This document shows positions 1 through 10,414 of a stretch of DNA of 64,000 bases, one piece after another. The position numbers and the translations under genes were made by a program. Origin of the DNA: Paramecium tetraurelia (taxonomy: Eukaryota > Ciliophora > Oligohymenophorea > Peniculida > Parameciidae). The number at the start of each line of letters is the position of its first letter. Position 1 is the first letter of the stretch. The notes below the pieces were generated by a model. That model did not search any database. It was not told the DNA's origin and was given only the letters and a program-made list of their open reading frames with translations. The stretch lies in the NCBI RefSeq assembly GCF_000165425.1, contig NW_001799031.1, forward strand, positions 63,153-127,152, given 5' to 3'.

Positions 1-1484
1 TGCAATACTTGGCTTTGGGATTGTTTAGATTTTTTGATAATTATTGGAGACAATTCCTTTTCATCCTGAATCTCATTGCAGTCATAGATCTGGCTGTAGA
101 TCTGAAATACAATTGGGTAGAAATCTATTATTTTTCGAGTCCTTTGACTCAATATTATAGACTCTATAGATTGTGTTTTGCTTTGAGGAGCCTTAGATTG
201 ATCCTCATTTTTTAGGGTTTGATCAACATTCAGAGACTCATGAGAGTTATGGTTTATGCACTCCCATTTTTAGGCAAAATATTCTTCATTCTAATAGACA
301 CAATGTTAGTCTTTGCCTTATTTGGATGTCAACTGTATGGATAGATCGATTCAGGGTAGGTTATGGATGATCAAATCAATTTTCATAACATTGCTTAAGC
401 TATGCTGACTCTATTTAAATGTGCATCAGGTGATGATTGGAGAACCATAATGACTGACACCATGCATCATAATCCTAATTGTTCTACAGATTCAACTTAT
501 TGTGGTTCCACTTATAGTTAAATTTACTTTTTTCTGTTTATGTTGTTGTCCAATTACGTCTTTTTAAATTTGTTTGTCTTGGGATTGATCGAATAATTTG
601 AGTCATTTTTTTAGGTTTAAAATTCAATTATCCAAACTTATGTAGAAAATGAAGATAGAATAAAAACGATATGGTGCAAGTATTATTATTATATTTTATA
701 AGATATTCTCCGGAAACTCAAGGCAAGGCTATGCATTATAAGTTTCTTTGTAGATTCCTATTGGATCTTGGATCTCCTTTGGGAAGAGGAAAGGAGGAGA
801 ATCTTTGGGATGCTGCCAAACAAGCCTCTGCGTTCAAATTGAAGTGGTAAAAAATCAATTACTATTATGTAGTGATCATCATGGGTACATTCAATATAAT
901 TAATTGATTTATGAATTGTTTAGGACATGCTTTTATAATGATGTTTTCAAGACTGGGAGTAAAAATGCCATAAAATAGATTAAATAATATAACAAGGAGA
1001 TGCAAATGAAATTAATGAATTATCGGAGGAATCTATTCATTAAGCGAGCCAATATTTGTTTAGTCGACCTAAGAACAAATTTTAACATTCTTCACGATTA
1101 CTTGAATGTTCTCATTGCTTTTAAGGCATGGGAATCCCATTCCAGAAGTCTGATCAAGAAGGTCAATAGGAGAAGCAAAGAATACACCGAAAATACTGAA
1201 TCAGACGAACAAATCCCGGAGGAGTATTATTATGATTCTAATTTTATGAAAGGCTTCAACAGAGTGGACATTCTTTCTTAAATGAGATAAGCATTTTCAG
1301 AGGGTCGGCTTAGATTAGTGACACCGATAGATTCCAACCAGTGATCACAGATGATAACCAAAACAAACATCTCTTAACATTTCAAAGTTAGGACATGCTC
1401 CTAAATTCAGAACTACCATAATATGATCAGTAATTGCAGAATCATTCGAAGAATACTTTGTTTATCTATCATCCGGAAAAGTGA
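1..1484 (+). CDS. Voltage-gated Ca2+ channel alpha-1 subunit, C-terminal part (5' truncated)
   Basis: Only the last ~468 residues are in the window; the gene starts upstream. Visible in order: S1-S4 helices with a voltage sensor whose arginines are spaced every three to four residues (near 160-210), S5, a P-loop reading FKCASGDDW (near 415-440), S6, then a post-S6 segment KYSPETQGK followed by LLDLGSPLG, matching the conserved stretch that follows IVS6 in Cav channels. This indicates the fourth repeat and C-terminal tail. The selectivity position carries Asp where metazoan Cav repeats usually carry Glu. Three short introns restore the frame: 680-702 (23 nt), 847-872 (26 nt) and 1224-1252 (29 nt). 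The tail beyond the Cav-like region is Gln/Asn-rich. Paramecium Cav channels are known to act in the ciliary membrane during the backward-swimming action potential; that this copy does so is inferred. The TGA stop is 41 bp before the next ATG. Confidence 0.82.
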
Positions 1485-1525
1485 ACTAAGTTTTGATAAA
1501 TATTTATTTTTTGTAATTAGTTATA

Positions 1526-3259
1526 ATGTATCATTCGCCCAAACTTCATAGTCTTTGTTACCATTCTTAATAGTAGTATTATTTTATCAATTTATGTTAT
1601 ACAAGCAATGTTATTAATTAGATAATCAAAATGATTAGTTTGCTGAATTCATCAGTACATGATGACTAATATCATTCAAATCACAAACTCAAAAAAAAAT
1701 ATTAGGTTCACAGACAATACAAAATTCCTGATTTTGACAATACTAGCAGATTCAACATTTTAAGAGGTTCTCCTAATTCCAGCAGAAAATACATTACTAT
1801 TGAACCGAGTAAATAATCATTAGATTGTGGCTCAGCATTTCAGGGATTTCAAATTAGAGTCCTCAAACCGCAGGAAAGGTATGAAACTCAAAAAGAAGAA
1901 AAATACATTCCAATCACTAAAAGTGCATAACTTAAAAGAAGAAAGGAAAAGAAAGAAGACAACATCAATCAAACTCAAGACGATTTACTACTACCTAAAT
2001 TTTATTCACCTATTCAAACCCCAAGGAAGCTTGCTTTAACAAAAATGAAGGAATCAATCTACAAGCCCTTTTTTAGTAAGTCTGAAAATGTCGACCACAT
2101 AATTACTATTAATTCAAGATCTCAAATATACGATCAATTAAATAAAGGGATGAATTTGAAATGTTTGTATTTCTCCTAAAGATAAGAGACTATCGATAAA
2201 ATTATTGTTATCAACTTTGATAGTATTATATGAAATGAATTTATAGATTTAATTTTGGGAAAAAGGAAGTCATTTTGGGAATAATCGAGTGAAATCAAAT
2301 TATGTTCTAAGCTATTTGCCTCATAATGTGATAATTCCTTTTGTTCATGTGTCCTACAAAAAGATCTTAAATCAACACTGCAATTGTATATATAACATGA
2401 CTAACATCAAGATTGTCGAAACATTTTTATGTGATCTTCATTTTCGAATGCGGATTAAGAGGATCCACCTGGTCATCATACTTAATTGATTGTGGTTTTG
2501 TTATTGATGCCATCTATTGCATTTAGAAATCTAAATTATGTGGAGGAGGAGGAGGACTTAAAATGAAATAAATTATTTCTCATTTTGGCAAATCTCAAAT
2601 TAGGGAACTGATCTACTTTGGATTGATAGACACTGATCTCTATTCTGACAATTTGCCCATCGAGTAGTTCTACTATTAAATTCCAATTGTATAGTAGTAA
2701 GTTTCGGTTCAAATCTTTTTGATGCAGTTATAAAAGTCCAAATCCATCGATTCTAAATTGCTTTATGAAATCAGCATGCTTCATTGCAATCAGAAGGACT
2801 CCTTCAATTACAAAAAATGGTTAAATGTTATAAAATTAAATTTGCAACCAATTATTTCTTAGATGATTTAAATGGAATAAGAGGATGAAATTTCAAATTC
2901 TATATTTAAAAATCTGTATAATCATTTCATTTATTCATAGTAATTTAGATCACTCTTAAAGAAACATTTCGGATGAAGAAGAAGATAAAAACAGTTTATT
3001 ACAGTGGTTATATCAAACCAAGAGATTGCTATTGGATTACTTTAAAAGTATTAATAGTGAAGAATAAAATTAAAATCCTATTACTTTGATTGGAGATTTC
3101 TTAAGAAGAAATTCTTCTATTGAGATGAATTTTCTTACTCAAGATTATGTAAAATAAGCTAAGCGTTTCAATTTGTATAATGAATTAAAAGCTTCTACTA
3201 CAGCACAGGCAACTTTTCGGAAATAAAGTAAAATGGAATGCTTTGTTATTTAAGATTGA
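1526..3259 (+). CDS. Unrecognised protein, ~553 aa
   Basis: I do not recognise this gene. It opens with ATG at 1526 and closes with TGA at 3257-3259 after removal of three introns: 2223-2246 (24 nt), 2386-2411 (26 nt) and 2940-2961 (22 nt). The first ~170 residues are basic, low-complexity and Gln/Ser/Asn-rich, so probably disordered. From ~2150 a more ordered part begins, with a Cys-rich patch (CDNSFCSC) and a stretch ending in five glycines (near 2545), followed by a helical C-terminal region of about 230 residues. No catalytic motif, signal peptide or membrane helix stands out. It lies tandem to the calcium channel and converges with the next gene, 89 bp separating their stop codons. The reading frame is well supported because all three introns are canonical and join long Gln-codon-rich frames. 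Confidence 0.6.
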
Positions 3260-3348
3260 TTCTTATGTTTGCTCTATTTATATTAGATCTAAAATATTAA
3301 TGACTTAAATATCGATAGAATAAATAAATAAGGTGACAGAATAAATGA

Positions 3349-5289
3349 TCAAAATTTTTTCTAAGAAGTTTTAATAATAGAACGAAGTTCTTATTTTTAT
3401 TAATTCTACTAATTTTGTTTAGCCAGTTGTTTCAACATTTATTGTATCATTAATCCCTTTATATTTTTTGAAATTGATTCCTATTTTTCACTGTGAAGTC
3501 TTCTAAAATGCTGTGTTTGAGGTGAACTATGGTTATTGTTACTGTGAAAATTTAATAAAGGAGATTCTTTATCGTGTCTTTCTGTCAGGCATCCTAAGTC
3601 TGGTATAGATAACTTATTGTATAAGGCTTTTCCATCTGACTTATTCTTTTTGTGCTATTTTTTATCACTGTTTTCATTTAATTATTGTTGAGAATTGCAA
3701 TTAATTTTCAATTTATCGAATTGATTTAGATTTTGACTAGAACTCTACTTAATATGATTAATTGGTTTAGACTTTTTGGAATTCAAGACTTTTTTGAATA
3801 GAGTCTTAGCCAACTGACCAAATTATTATGATTATTAAGAGGAATTGATTGATTTTCCTTTCTTTTACTCTGGTTTAGAATTTTGGAGATTCGATTTCTT
3901 ATAATTAATAGATGGACTATTTCTATTAGAATAGGAGGTAAATAATGTATTGGTTCCTGATAATGGTCGATGAGTGATAGCACCTTGTTTTAGTTTATTG
4001 TGTTGATGGTCATGATAAGTATCTTCGATTAGCAACTTAGCCAGAGAATTCAACTTGAGATTGTTATTCGATTGGATAACTTATGGTTATTGTGTTTTTA
4101 GATGGCTAGAACTGATAGAAACTTTATGCAAGGAGGGAGTGGGTGTATTGTTTTGATTGACATCACGTATGATCTTATTGATTTTTAATTGATTCTTAAC
4201 CACAGTTGTTTTAGATTTGTTTTTAATTTGCTCTTATGGTTTAGTATCTAATTTTGTGAGACTTTCAATTATGTCAGTGGATGCTTGTCTGTTCGATTTT
4301 TTCGATAAATTATTACATTGATCTTTGACGAAGTTTATCTTCTTCTCAGTTGAACCTATGCTGTATTTGGTATCATTCTTTTTGTGTAGACTATAACTAG
4401 GCAATCCCTTCTAATGCATTTTGGCCTTTTGTTTTTGAATTAAATCCTGGATTTTTTGTTCCTGAGAGTGTTTGGGATTGGGGGATGTTTTCTATTTTTT
4501 GTTCATTTTGGTCCCAACGTAAAGTAAGAAATTATCCAAAGTAATCTTTTCTTTCTTAGGAATAGGAGCAATTGAGAATGAAGACAGGTCTGCAGAGTAT
4601 TCGAGATGGTTAAGTATGTGATTAATTGTTTATGAGGCATCCTTGTTTTAGGGCTTTTAGTTCTAAGCATATTATAGTTAATAATTTTATACTTTTAACC
4701 AACTTATTTCTTTCAGAACTTAAGTGTGCACAACTTCATTTTCACCTTCCTCTTGTTCTTGAGGCAGGGATTCTTATGAATTTGCTGGAGATGGCCTTTC
4801 ACCTACTATGCCTTTAGGTGGTTTTTAAGGATTTAGTTTATTCTCTTCTTCGATGATTTTAGCTATCCGAAAATAATCATACTTTCGTTTCTTATCATAA
4901 TATTTATTTAAAACAGTGCACACTGGCTCTTAAAATATTCTAGCAATATCTGCATGGAACTATTTCAATCGAATACCATACTTTGTAATACTCTGTAAGT
5001 AATGCAATTTTTTATGGATATTCCTCCAACTTATAATACCGCTTGAAGTATTCATCCTATTGTTAAGCATTAATTAAGGTACTTCTTCATCCATAGTCAG
5101 CCAATCTTTGAAGTGTATAACATGTTTTGTTGATGCATCACTTAATATTTCATTAATTTCTCTTATGTAATAATAATTTTATGAATGCTGGTATTTCTTA
5201 TACAAGTTAAGATTCATAACAGCCATTGGCTTTCTAACTATCAGTGGTAAAGTTTTGGATTCCTCCAAGATTTTAAATTTCTAACTCAT
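3349..5289 (-). CDS. Unrecognised protein, ~636 aa
   Basis: A continuous minus-strand frame from ATG at 5287-5289 to TGA at 3349-3351, needing only one canonical 30-nt intron (4663-4692, GTA...TAG). The first ~200 residues look folded and helical (a motif YYYIREINEILSD, then HFKDWLTMDEE). The remaining two thirds are basic, Ser/Asn/Gln/Lys-rich and probably disordered, ending in a Gln-rich tail. No known domain is recognised. It might be a cytoskeletal or basal-body-type ciliate protein, but nothing in the sequence proves it. Upstream, 194 bp separate it from the stop of the next minus-strand gene. Confidence 0.6.
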
Positions 5290-5483
5290 ATTGTTAATTA
5301 ATTTTAATTATATAAATTCTCTACGAATGTGCATTTACAAATATTTTTAACTTATTGAAACACTCAAATCATCCACTAGTCATTTTAATTATCTCCCTTT
5401 ATATTAGTATTAAAAAGCAATTTATCTATATTTATTGACTTTCATGAATATTGATTTATATAAAAATATATAAAGTATATCAC

Positions 5484-6288
5484 TCATTTTGTGAAATCTG
5501 CCTTGATTTGGTTGATTAGAATATTAAATTATTCCTCTATGTCTGCTTTCTTAGCTTTATCTTACTTTTGGTAATGGGGCAGTAAAGATTTTTAAATTGA
5601 TTGTATTTATAAAACTATAGTTGACAATTCCTTAGGTAATTTCTTAGAGGATGAATTGAATTATGACTTTTTACTGCTAGATAACCCATTATTTGACAAT
5701 TTGAGATTTTCCTTAGCTGACTTTTTAGTTCCTGAAAAGGCATCACTTTCTAAGTTGATTTAATATATATTTCTACTTGATAGAGCCCCAACATAGAGAG
5801 AACTTGTCTTCTTGTGAGATGAATTTTATAGGTTAGTGGATGGTAATTTGGATGTTGATTAGTTGATATCAAATAACTATCTGGGTTTTATCACTATTTC
5901 CTCAGGTTTCAGTGGACTCACTTCTCTGGTTTCTGGTATTTCCTCTAAGATTTAGGGTTAGATGTAGATGTACCTATGACGAAGCTTTCATTTTTCTGTG
6001 TAGTAGAATGATAATGAAATGATTGCGACACTTGGGTTGGAGTGCTTTGGGTAATCGATTTATGCCTTTGCCAAAGATCTATAAGTTGCTCCACGTTCTC
6101 ATTTGCTTACTTTAGTTTGACTGCGAGAATAATTTTATGAAACATTTACCCCTATCCACAGAGAGTGCCTTGGAACTTTATCTAGACTGGTTTAAATTGA
6201 GAACCAAAGGTTGTGAATTTATCTTATGATCTGTTCTTAAATAGTGGGTATTGAAAATTTGAGGACTTTAAACTTATTGATTTTTCAT
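5484..6288 (-). CDS. Unrecognised Ser/Gln-rich protein, ~248 aa
   Basis: ATG at 6286-6288, TGA at 5484-5486. Two 29-nt introns near 6128-6156 and 5936-5964 are needed, and after splicing a single frame runs through the whole gene (for example the junction giving SFVIEEIPETREVS). The product is polar and low in aromatic residues, with many Ser/Lys/Gln and a short helical C-terminus beginning KKADIEEQF. No domain is recognised. Probably a disordered cytoplasmic protein. It is separated from the upstream minus-strand gene by about 140 bp. Confidence 0.55.
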
Positions 6289-6425
6289 AACAGCTACAAA
6301 ATTAAAATTAATTATATCAACATAAAAAGCATCCTTAAACTTAGAAAAATTAAATTTAAATAGAACAAATGATAATGCAAAAATGAAAATATCATCTAAC
6401 CATATATATATATAATAGTTAAATA

Positions 6426-7571
6426 TCATTATTATTTCTTTTTATAATTTGGAGTTCCCTAATGCGATTTTATTAATTGCTTAGGGGTCTTGTGTCGAAT
6501 GGTTAAACTTTTAATTTCTTCTATATTCTTGACATTGAATTGTAACGTAGTTCTGCCTTTAACAAAAAAATTATTAGTTTATTGAGGAGTGGGTTTCTTC
6601 TTGGTTATCAAATTATTAGTGATCGCAATTTTGGTTGAGAAAACTTTCTTTGCTAGTTCTAATAGTAATTCATTTTATTGGGGATTGTTCCTGACAGTAG
6701 TTTAACAAGACTTAGTTAATTCAATGTTCCCTAAGGATGCTTATCTTGATTTTAATTAGGGAGGTCGTTTCGTTGTGTGATTCTCAATTTTAATCTTAGT
6801 ATTGGAAGATTGTCTAGACAATTAAGGAGATCTTAGATTGCGTTCAGTTTGAGGTGGGGATCTGACAATTCTAGTTTTATTTTCTTTATTTCTATTTGTT
6901 TCTATTTATTTACACTAAAGTTTTTAGGCTTCAACGAGAGGATTGATTTGTTTTTGAATGATTTTGTTGTAATTGAGTATTTGGAAAGGTTGATGTTTCT
7001 GTGCATCATTTCCAATCATTTTAACAAGATCTTTTAAAATGGTGGTATTATTAGAGATGTCTGTTTGAGTGGATTCAATTTTTAAATCCTTCAATAAGTT
7101 CTTCATTTAACTAACAGATTGATCCTCAGAGGTATCTTTGACTTTTCGTGGAGAGTCCTACTTGATATCCTTATGATTTTGAGCAAGACCCAATTCTTAC
7201 TTAATTTTACCATATTAGAGCTCCCTATTTCTGTCCATTCTCTTCTTAATGATTGTTGAGCAGAAATTCCTTGGAATATTGATGTGATATTTATAGTATT
7301 CAAGTAGGGCCGGCAGTCGATCTTCACTTTCGAGAAAACGATAGTATCTAGATCAGTTGGTTGAGGGTATATACCTCCGCATGTACTCATTTTGATCACT
7401 GAGATGCAATTGATCTCTATAACGGATGTTGCATTTCACACATCGATCTTCGATTATGTCGTTTATGTCTTTTTCGTAAAAGAAGTTTTGTGATTGAGAG
7501 TACTTGCAATACAAGGCTCTCTTGAGTATGAGGTGAAAAGATCCATCGTTTCGCAGTTTTTCGCAAAACAT
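6426..7571 (-). CDS. Conserved ciliate-type protein with MCEKLRNDGS-like N-terminus, ~372 aa
   Basis: Runs from ATG at 7569-7571 to TGA at 6426-6428 with one 27-nt intron (7348-7374) whose removal gives YMRRYYRFLESEDRLPAL. The N-terminal ~110 residues look like a compact conserved module: start MFCEKLRNDGSFHLILKR, a YCKYS stretch, a Cys pair (RCVKCN), and YYKYHINIPRNF at its end. From memory this resembles a family widespread in ciliates and of unknown function; I cannot verify this here. The rest is Lys/Gln/Thr-rich and probably disordered, with a coiled segment MKNLLKDLKIEST. The paired cysteines could bind a metal, but a complete zinc-finger pattern is not evident. It is divergent from the PP2C gene, with 99 bp between start codons. 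Confidence 0.6.
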
Positions 7572-7670
7572 GCACTTGCTTTAATTAACTAACATTTATT
7601 AATTTTAATGAGTCAAGAAACAGAAAAAAAGAGATGCATTATTAAATATCTTGAATATATAATTATATTT
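7572..7670. promoter_or_regulatory. Shared 5' region of two divergent genes
   Basis: This AT-rich 99-bp gap lies between the start codons of the minus-strand protein (7571) and the PP2C gene (7671), so it must hold both transcription starts. No specific box was recognised. If PP2C instead used the in-frame ATG at 7608, the gap would shrink to 36 bp. Confidence 0.4.
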
Positions 7671-8848
7671 ATGCAACCAAATTCAATTAGTTCTCCAAAA
7701 TTCAAAGTGAGTCGTTTCAATCCTCATAGAGAACATTTGAAAACGTAAATTGCACACACTTCTTTGCTTACTCTAAAACCTAGGGCATCTTTGCCTAAAA
7801 TCTAAAAAAACACCTCTCAGATTTCTCAGAGAAGTGAAATACCATTGTTAAAAATGCAATCAATGGGGTCTCCTGTAAATCAGAATTATCTCTTGGAAAT
7901 GGAGAAAGTGTATTGTGTATGGCATAGTGAAACTGGTATAGTGGGGGGAGAATAGAAAGTATTTAATCCTTAGCATGTTAGAAACATAATTAAGATGCTA
8001 TTATAGTTTAAAACCTGAACAATTATTAGTTGTTTGTCGTTTGCGATGGTCATGGATCTTCAGGCCATTTGGTGTCTAACTATGTCTTGAATACCCTAAT
8101 TCAATAGATAGAATAAGGAATGCAGAGAAATCAATACATGCTCTAATACAACACTTAATTGCACAAAACAGTTATCAAAGGAGCATTTGCCAAAACATCC
8201 AGTCTCTTGGAATAGAGTTCTCTCCCCATCATTAGAAGTGGATGCACGTGTAATATGGTGATGTTGCTCTAACAAAATATAGTGCCAGCAGATTTGGGGG
8301 ATTTTTAATAGGAATTTCAAAAGGAATCAGTAGTGTACTGTGCCAATGTTGGAGACAGCAGAGCCATGATGGTAAGCAAGGGAGTCAGAGGAGGGTTGAT
8401 TACTAATTAATTGAGCATGGATCATAGATTGGATGTGGTGGAGGAGAGGAATAGAATCAAACAGAAGGGAGGAACTATAGCCTAATTATAACACAACGGA
8501 CAATCAGTGGGTCCATTTAGAGTATGGTTGGATGAGATGCAGGGATCAGGATTGGCAATGTCCAGAAGTTTTGGAGATACCCAGATGCGATCTGTGGGAG
8601 TCACATCAGAACCTACCATTTATGAGTCGAAGGTAAGACAACAGGATTTGTTTATGGTGATTGCTTCAGATGGTGTGTGGGAGTATATGACAAATTAACA
8701 AGTGGCTAAGTTGGTTTATGAGAAATATGAGTAATAGGATCAGGCAGCTTAGTACTTAATTTAATAGGCTCAGCAATAATGGAAGGAAAATGATGTAGTT
8801 GTAGATGATATTAGTTGTATTGTTGTGTTTTTTAATTAATCATTATGA
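7671..8848 (+). CDS. PP2C-family (PPM) Ser/Thr protein phosphatase
   Basis: Metal-dependent protein phosphatase of about 384 residues. After a ~90-residue basic leader, a 23-nt intron (7959-7981) joins GEQK to KHNQDA, recreating the PPM metal-site motif NQD. Then follow FVVCDGHGSSGH (metal-binding DGHG), YCANVGDSRA, MDHRLD, GLAMSRSFGD, and LFMVIASDGVWEYM (DG metal ligand); near the C-terminus VVDDISCIVVFF supplies the final D of the DN/DD motif. All canonical acidic residues appear present, so an active enzyme is expected. It removes phosphate from Ser/Thr and needs Mn/Mg. Start chosen at 7671; an in-frame ATG at 7608 would add 21 residues of AT-biased composition. The stop lies 23 bp from the stop of the convergent SUMO-protease gene. 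Confidence 0.9.
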
Positions 8849-8871
8849 TAATAATAAAGATACAATTACAC

Positions 8872-10373
8872 TCATTATTCATAATAATTTTATTGCGGAT
8901 TCATGTAAAAGTCCAGTAACATAGATCTTTACTAATCACTGTTCACACTTATGGAACTCTTTTGATTCAGGAACTCTTTGAACAAATCCTAGTCTATTTT
9001 ATCGTATTCATCTTCATTTGTATCTAATATTAGGATACATTCATAATTTACAGCAACTTTCAATTATTTCCTATCTTCTTTATTTGTAATTGACCAGAGC
9101 CTACTCCTTGCCTAGTTCGACCAATTCAATCAACAATTGCTTCATTAGAAATCTCTTTTTGTTAACAAGTGTCCTAGGGAAGAGTTTCAATTTGTAAATG
9201 CCTTCTGGGGATTCGAAATCTGATAAGAGATAATTTGGATTGGACAGGAATGATTCTGCATACTCTAGAAGGAAAGCCCCACAATCCACATAGTTAACTT
9301 GTCTTGGCACTAAGAGTTAATAGGCTGGGATTTGCTTGATTGGAGAATCATTATAATTGACATCAGATTGTATTTTATCACATTGCATTTTATGTAGATA
9401 CCTTAAGAATATATGAATAGACATACATCTTTATTATTGTAACTAACTTTTAATCTATAATTCCAAAGCTGTCTAAGTATATAATGATGGAATCTTAAAA
9501 AGATTTGCTTTGTTTATGAGCGATCAGGAGAGACCAATGCTCAGGTAAATTGATGGGAAATAGTAAATACTCTTTTTCAGTCAAATCTTCTTTGACCCAT
9601 CTCTTTATATGCTCATAGGATTGCTTGAAAAGCTCATTTATTCTATGATTGTCATTCTATTAGATTGTCTGCAATTTGTCAAAGGGACATAGTTTCTCCA
9701 CAAAATAAGTGTTAAAAATGTATGTTTTTGGATCTCAAGGATTCATCGAGTAATTCGAACTCGATAAAATTTTAAATAAAAGTTTATAATTCCATCATTC
9801 AAATAATTGGGTGGATTTAATTTTAAAACATCGTGATATTTGATTTAAATTGTCTTTTTTTGAGTGCCACTTGAAAATTAGAAGTTGTATTCATAATCCT
9901 CTTTCAATTAAGTGTCTAATTCTAGTATTCTCTCCAAGATTTCTTAATCTTAAAACTTCGCGAATCGCTCTTTCTGCTGCAACTTGATTTGATCCCACAT
10001 TTATTGATGCTTCATCTAAGTCTACCTTTTAGTCCTATCATTTGACTCGAAATTTAAACTAATTATTGATAATTGTACTATTTTGGATCACTATATAATG
10101 GTGTTACTAATTATAATTAACAAATTAATTTATCAATATTCTCAAGCGCTCTTTTTGTATCTGCTTGTGAAATGAATTTAGGTTCTATCGGTTGTTTTTA
10201 ATCTTCAATCTAACGAATTGGTTTACAGATATTACCTATTTTGGAATCTTTTGCTTCACTTCCTCTTCTGGCAATTCAAAATCTACCTCTTCCAATATTT
10301 TGAAAGCATTCTGAATGCCTTATTTGTATTGCTAGAAGTAATTGATAATATTTGGCTGCTTTTATTCAGACAT
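8872..10373 (-). CDS. Ulp1/SENP-type cysteine protease (peptidase C48), with two apparent frameshifts
   Basis: Deconjugating protease of the SUMO (Ulp1/SENP) family. The catalytic triad can be read: His in PEHWSLLIA (codon 9537-9539), Asp in IYLDSF (9471-9473) and Cys in VNYVDCGAFLLEY (9281-9283), with the Gln of PRQVN filling the oxyanion-hole position. Upstream is YLNDGIINFYLK, equivalent to the family's W-L-N-D-E motif, then a coiled-coil region. The N-terminus starts at ATG 10371-10373 and joins through introns of 26 nt (GTAATATCT...GTTAG) and 20 nt (GTACAATTA...TTAG); later introns are 25 and 34 nt. Between the LND motif and the His, the frame changes twice without any usable intron: one surplus base in the T-run at 9766-9769 and another at 9714-9718. 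This may be base-call error, a decaying gene or +1 frameshifting. The first residues, QPNIINYF, resemble a PCNA-binding PIP box. Confidence 0.82.
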
Positions 10374-10414
10374 TTTAATTTAATAATAATAATTTGTTTT
10401 TAATATATATTTTA

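Noticed and set aside
9985-10030. A separate start for the SUMO protease at 10015, with a distinct small gene upstream
   Set aside because: A canonical 20-nt intron joins the upstream frame directly to the protease frame, so one gene is more economical.
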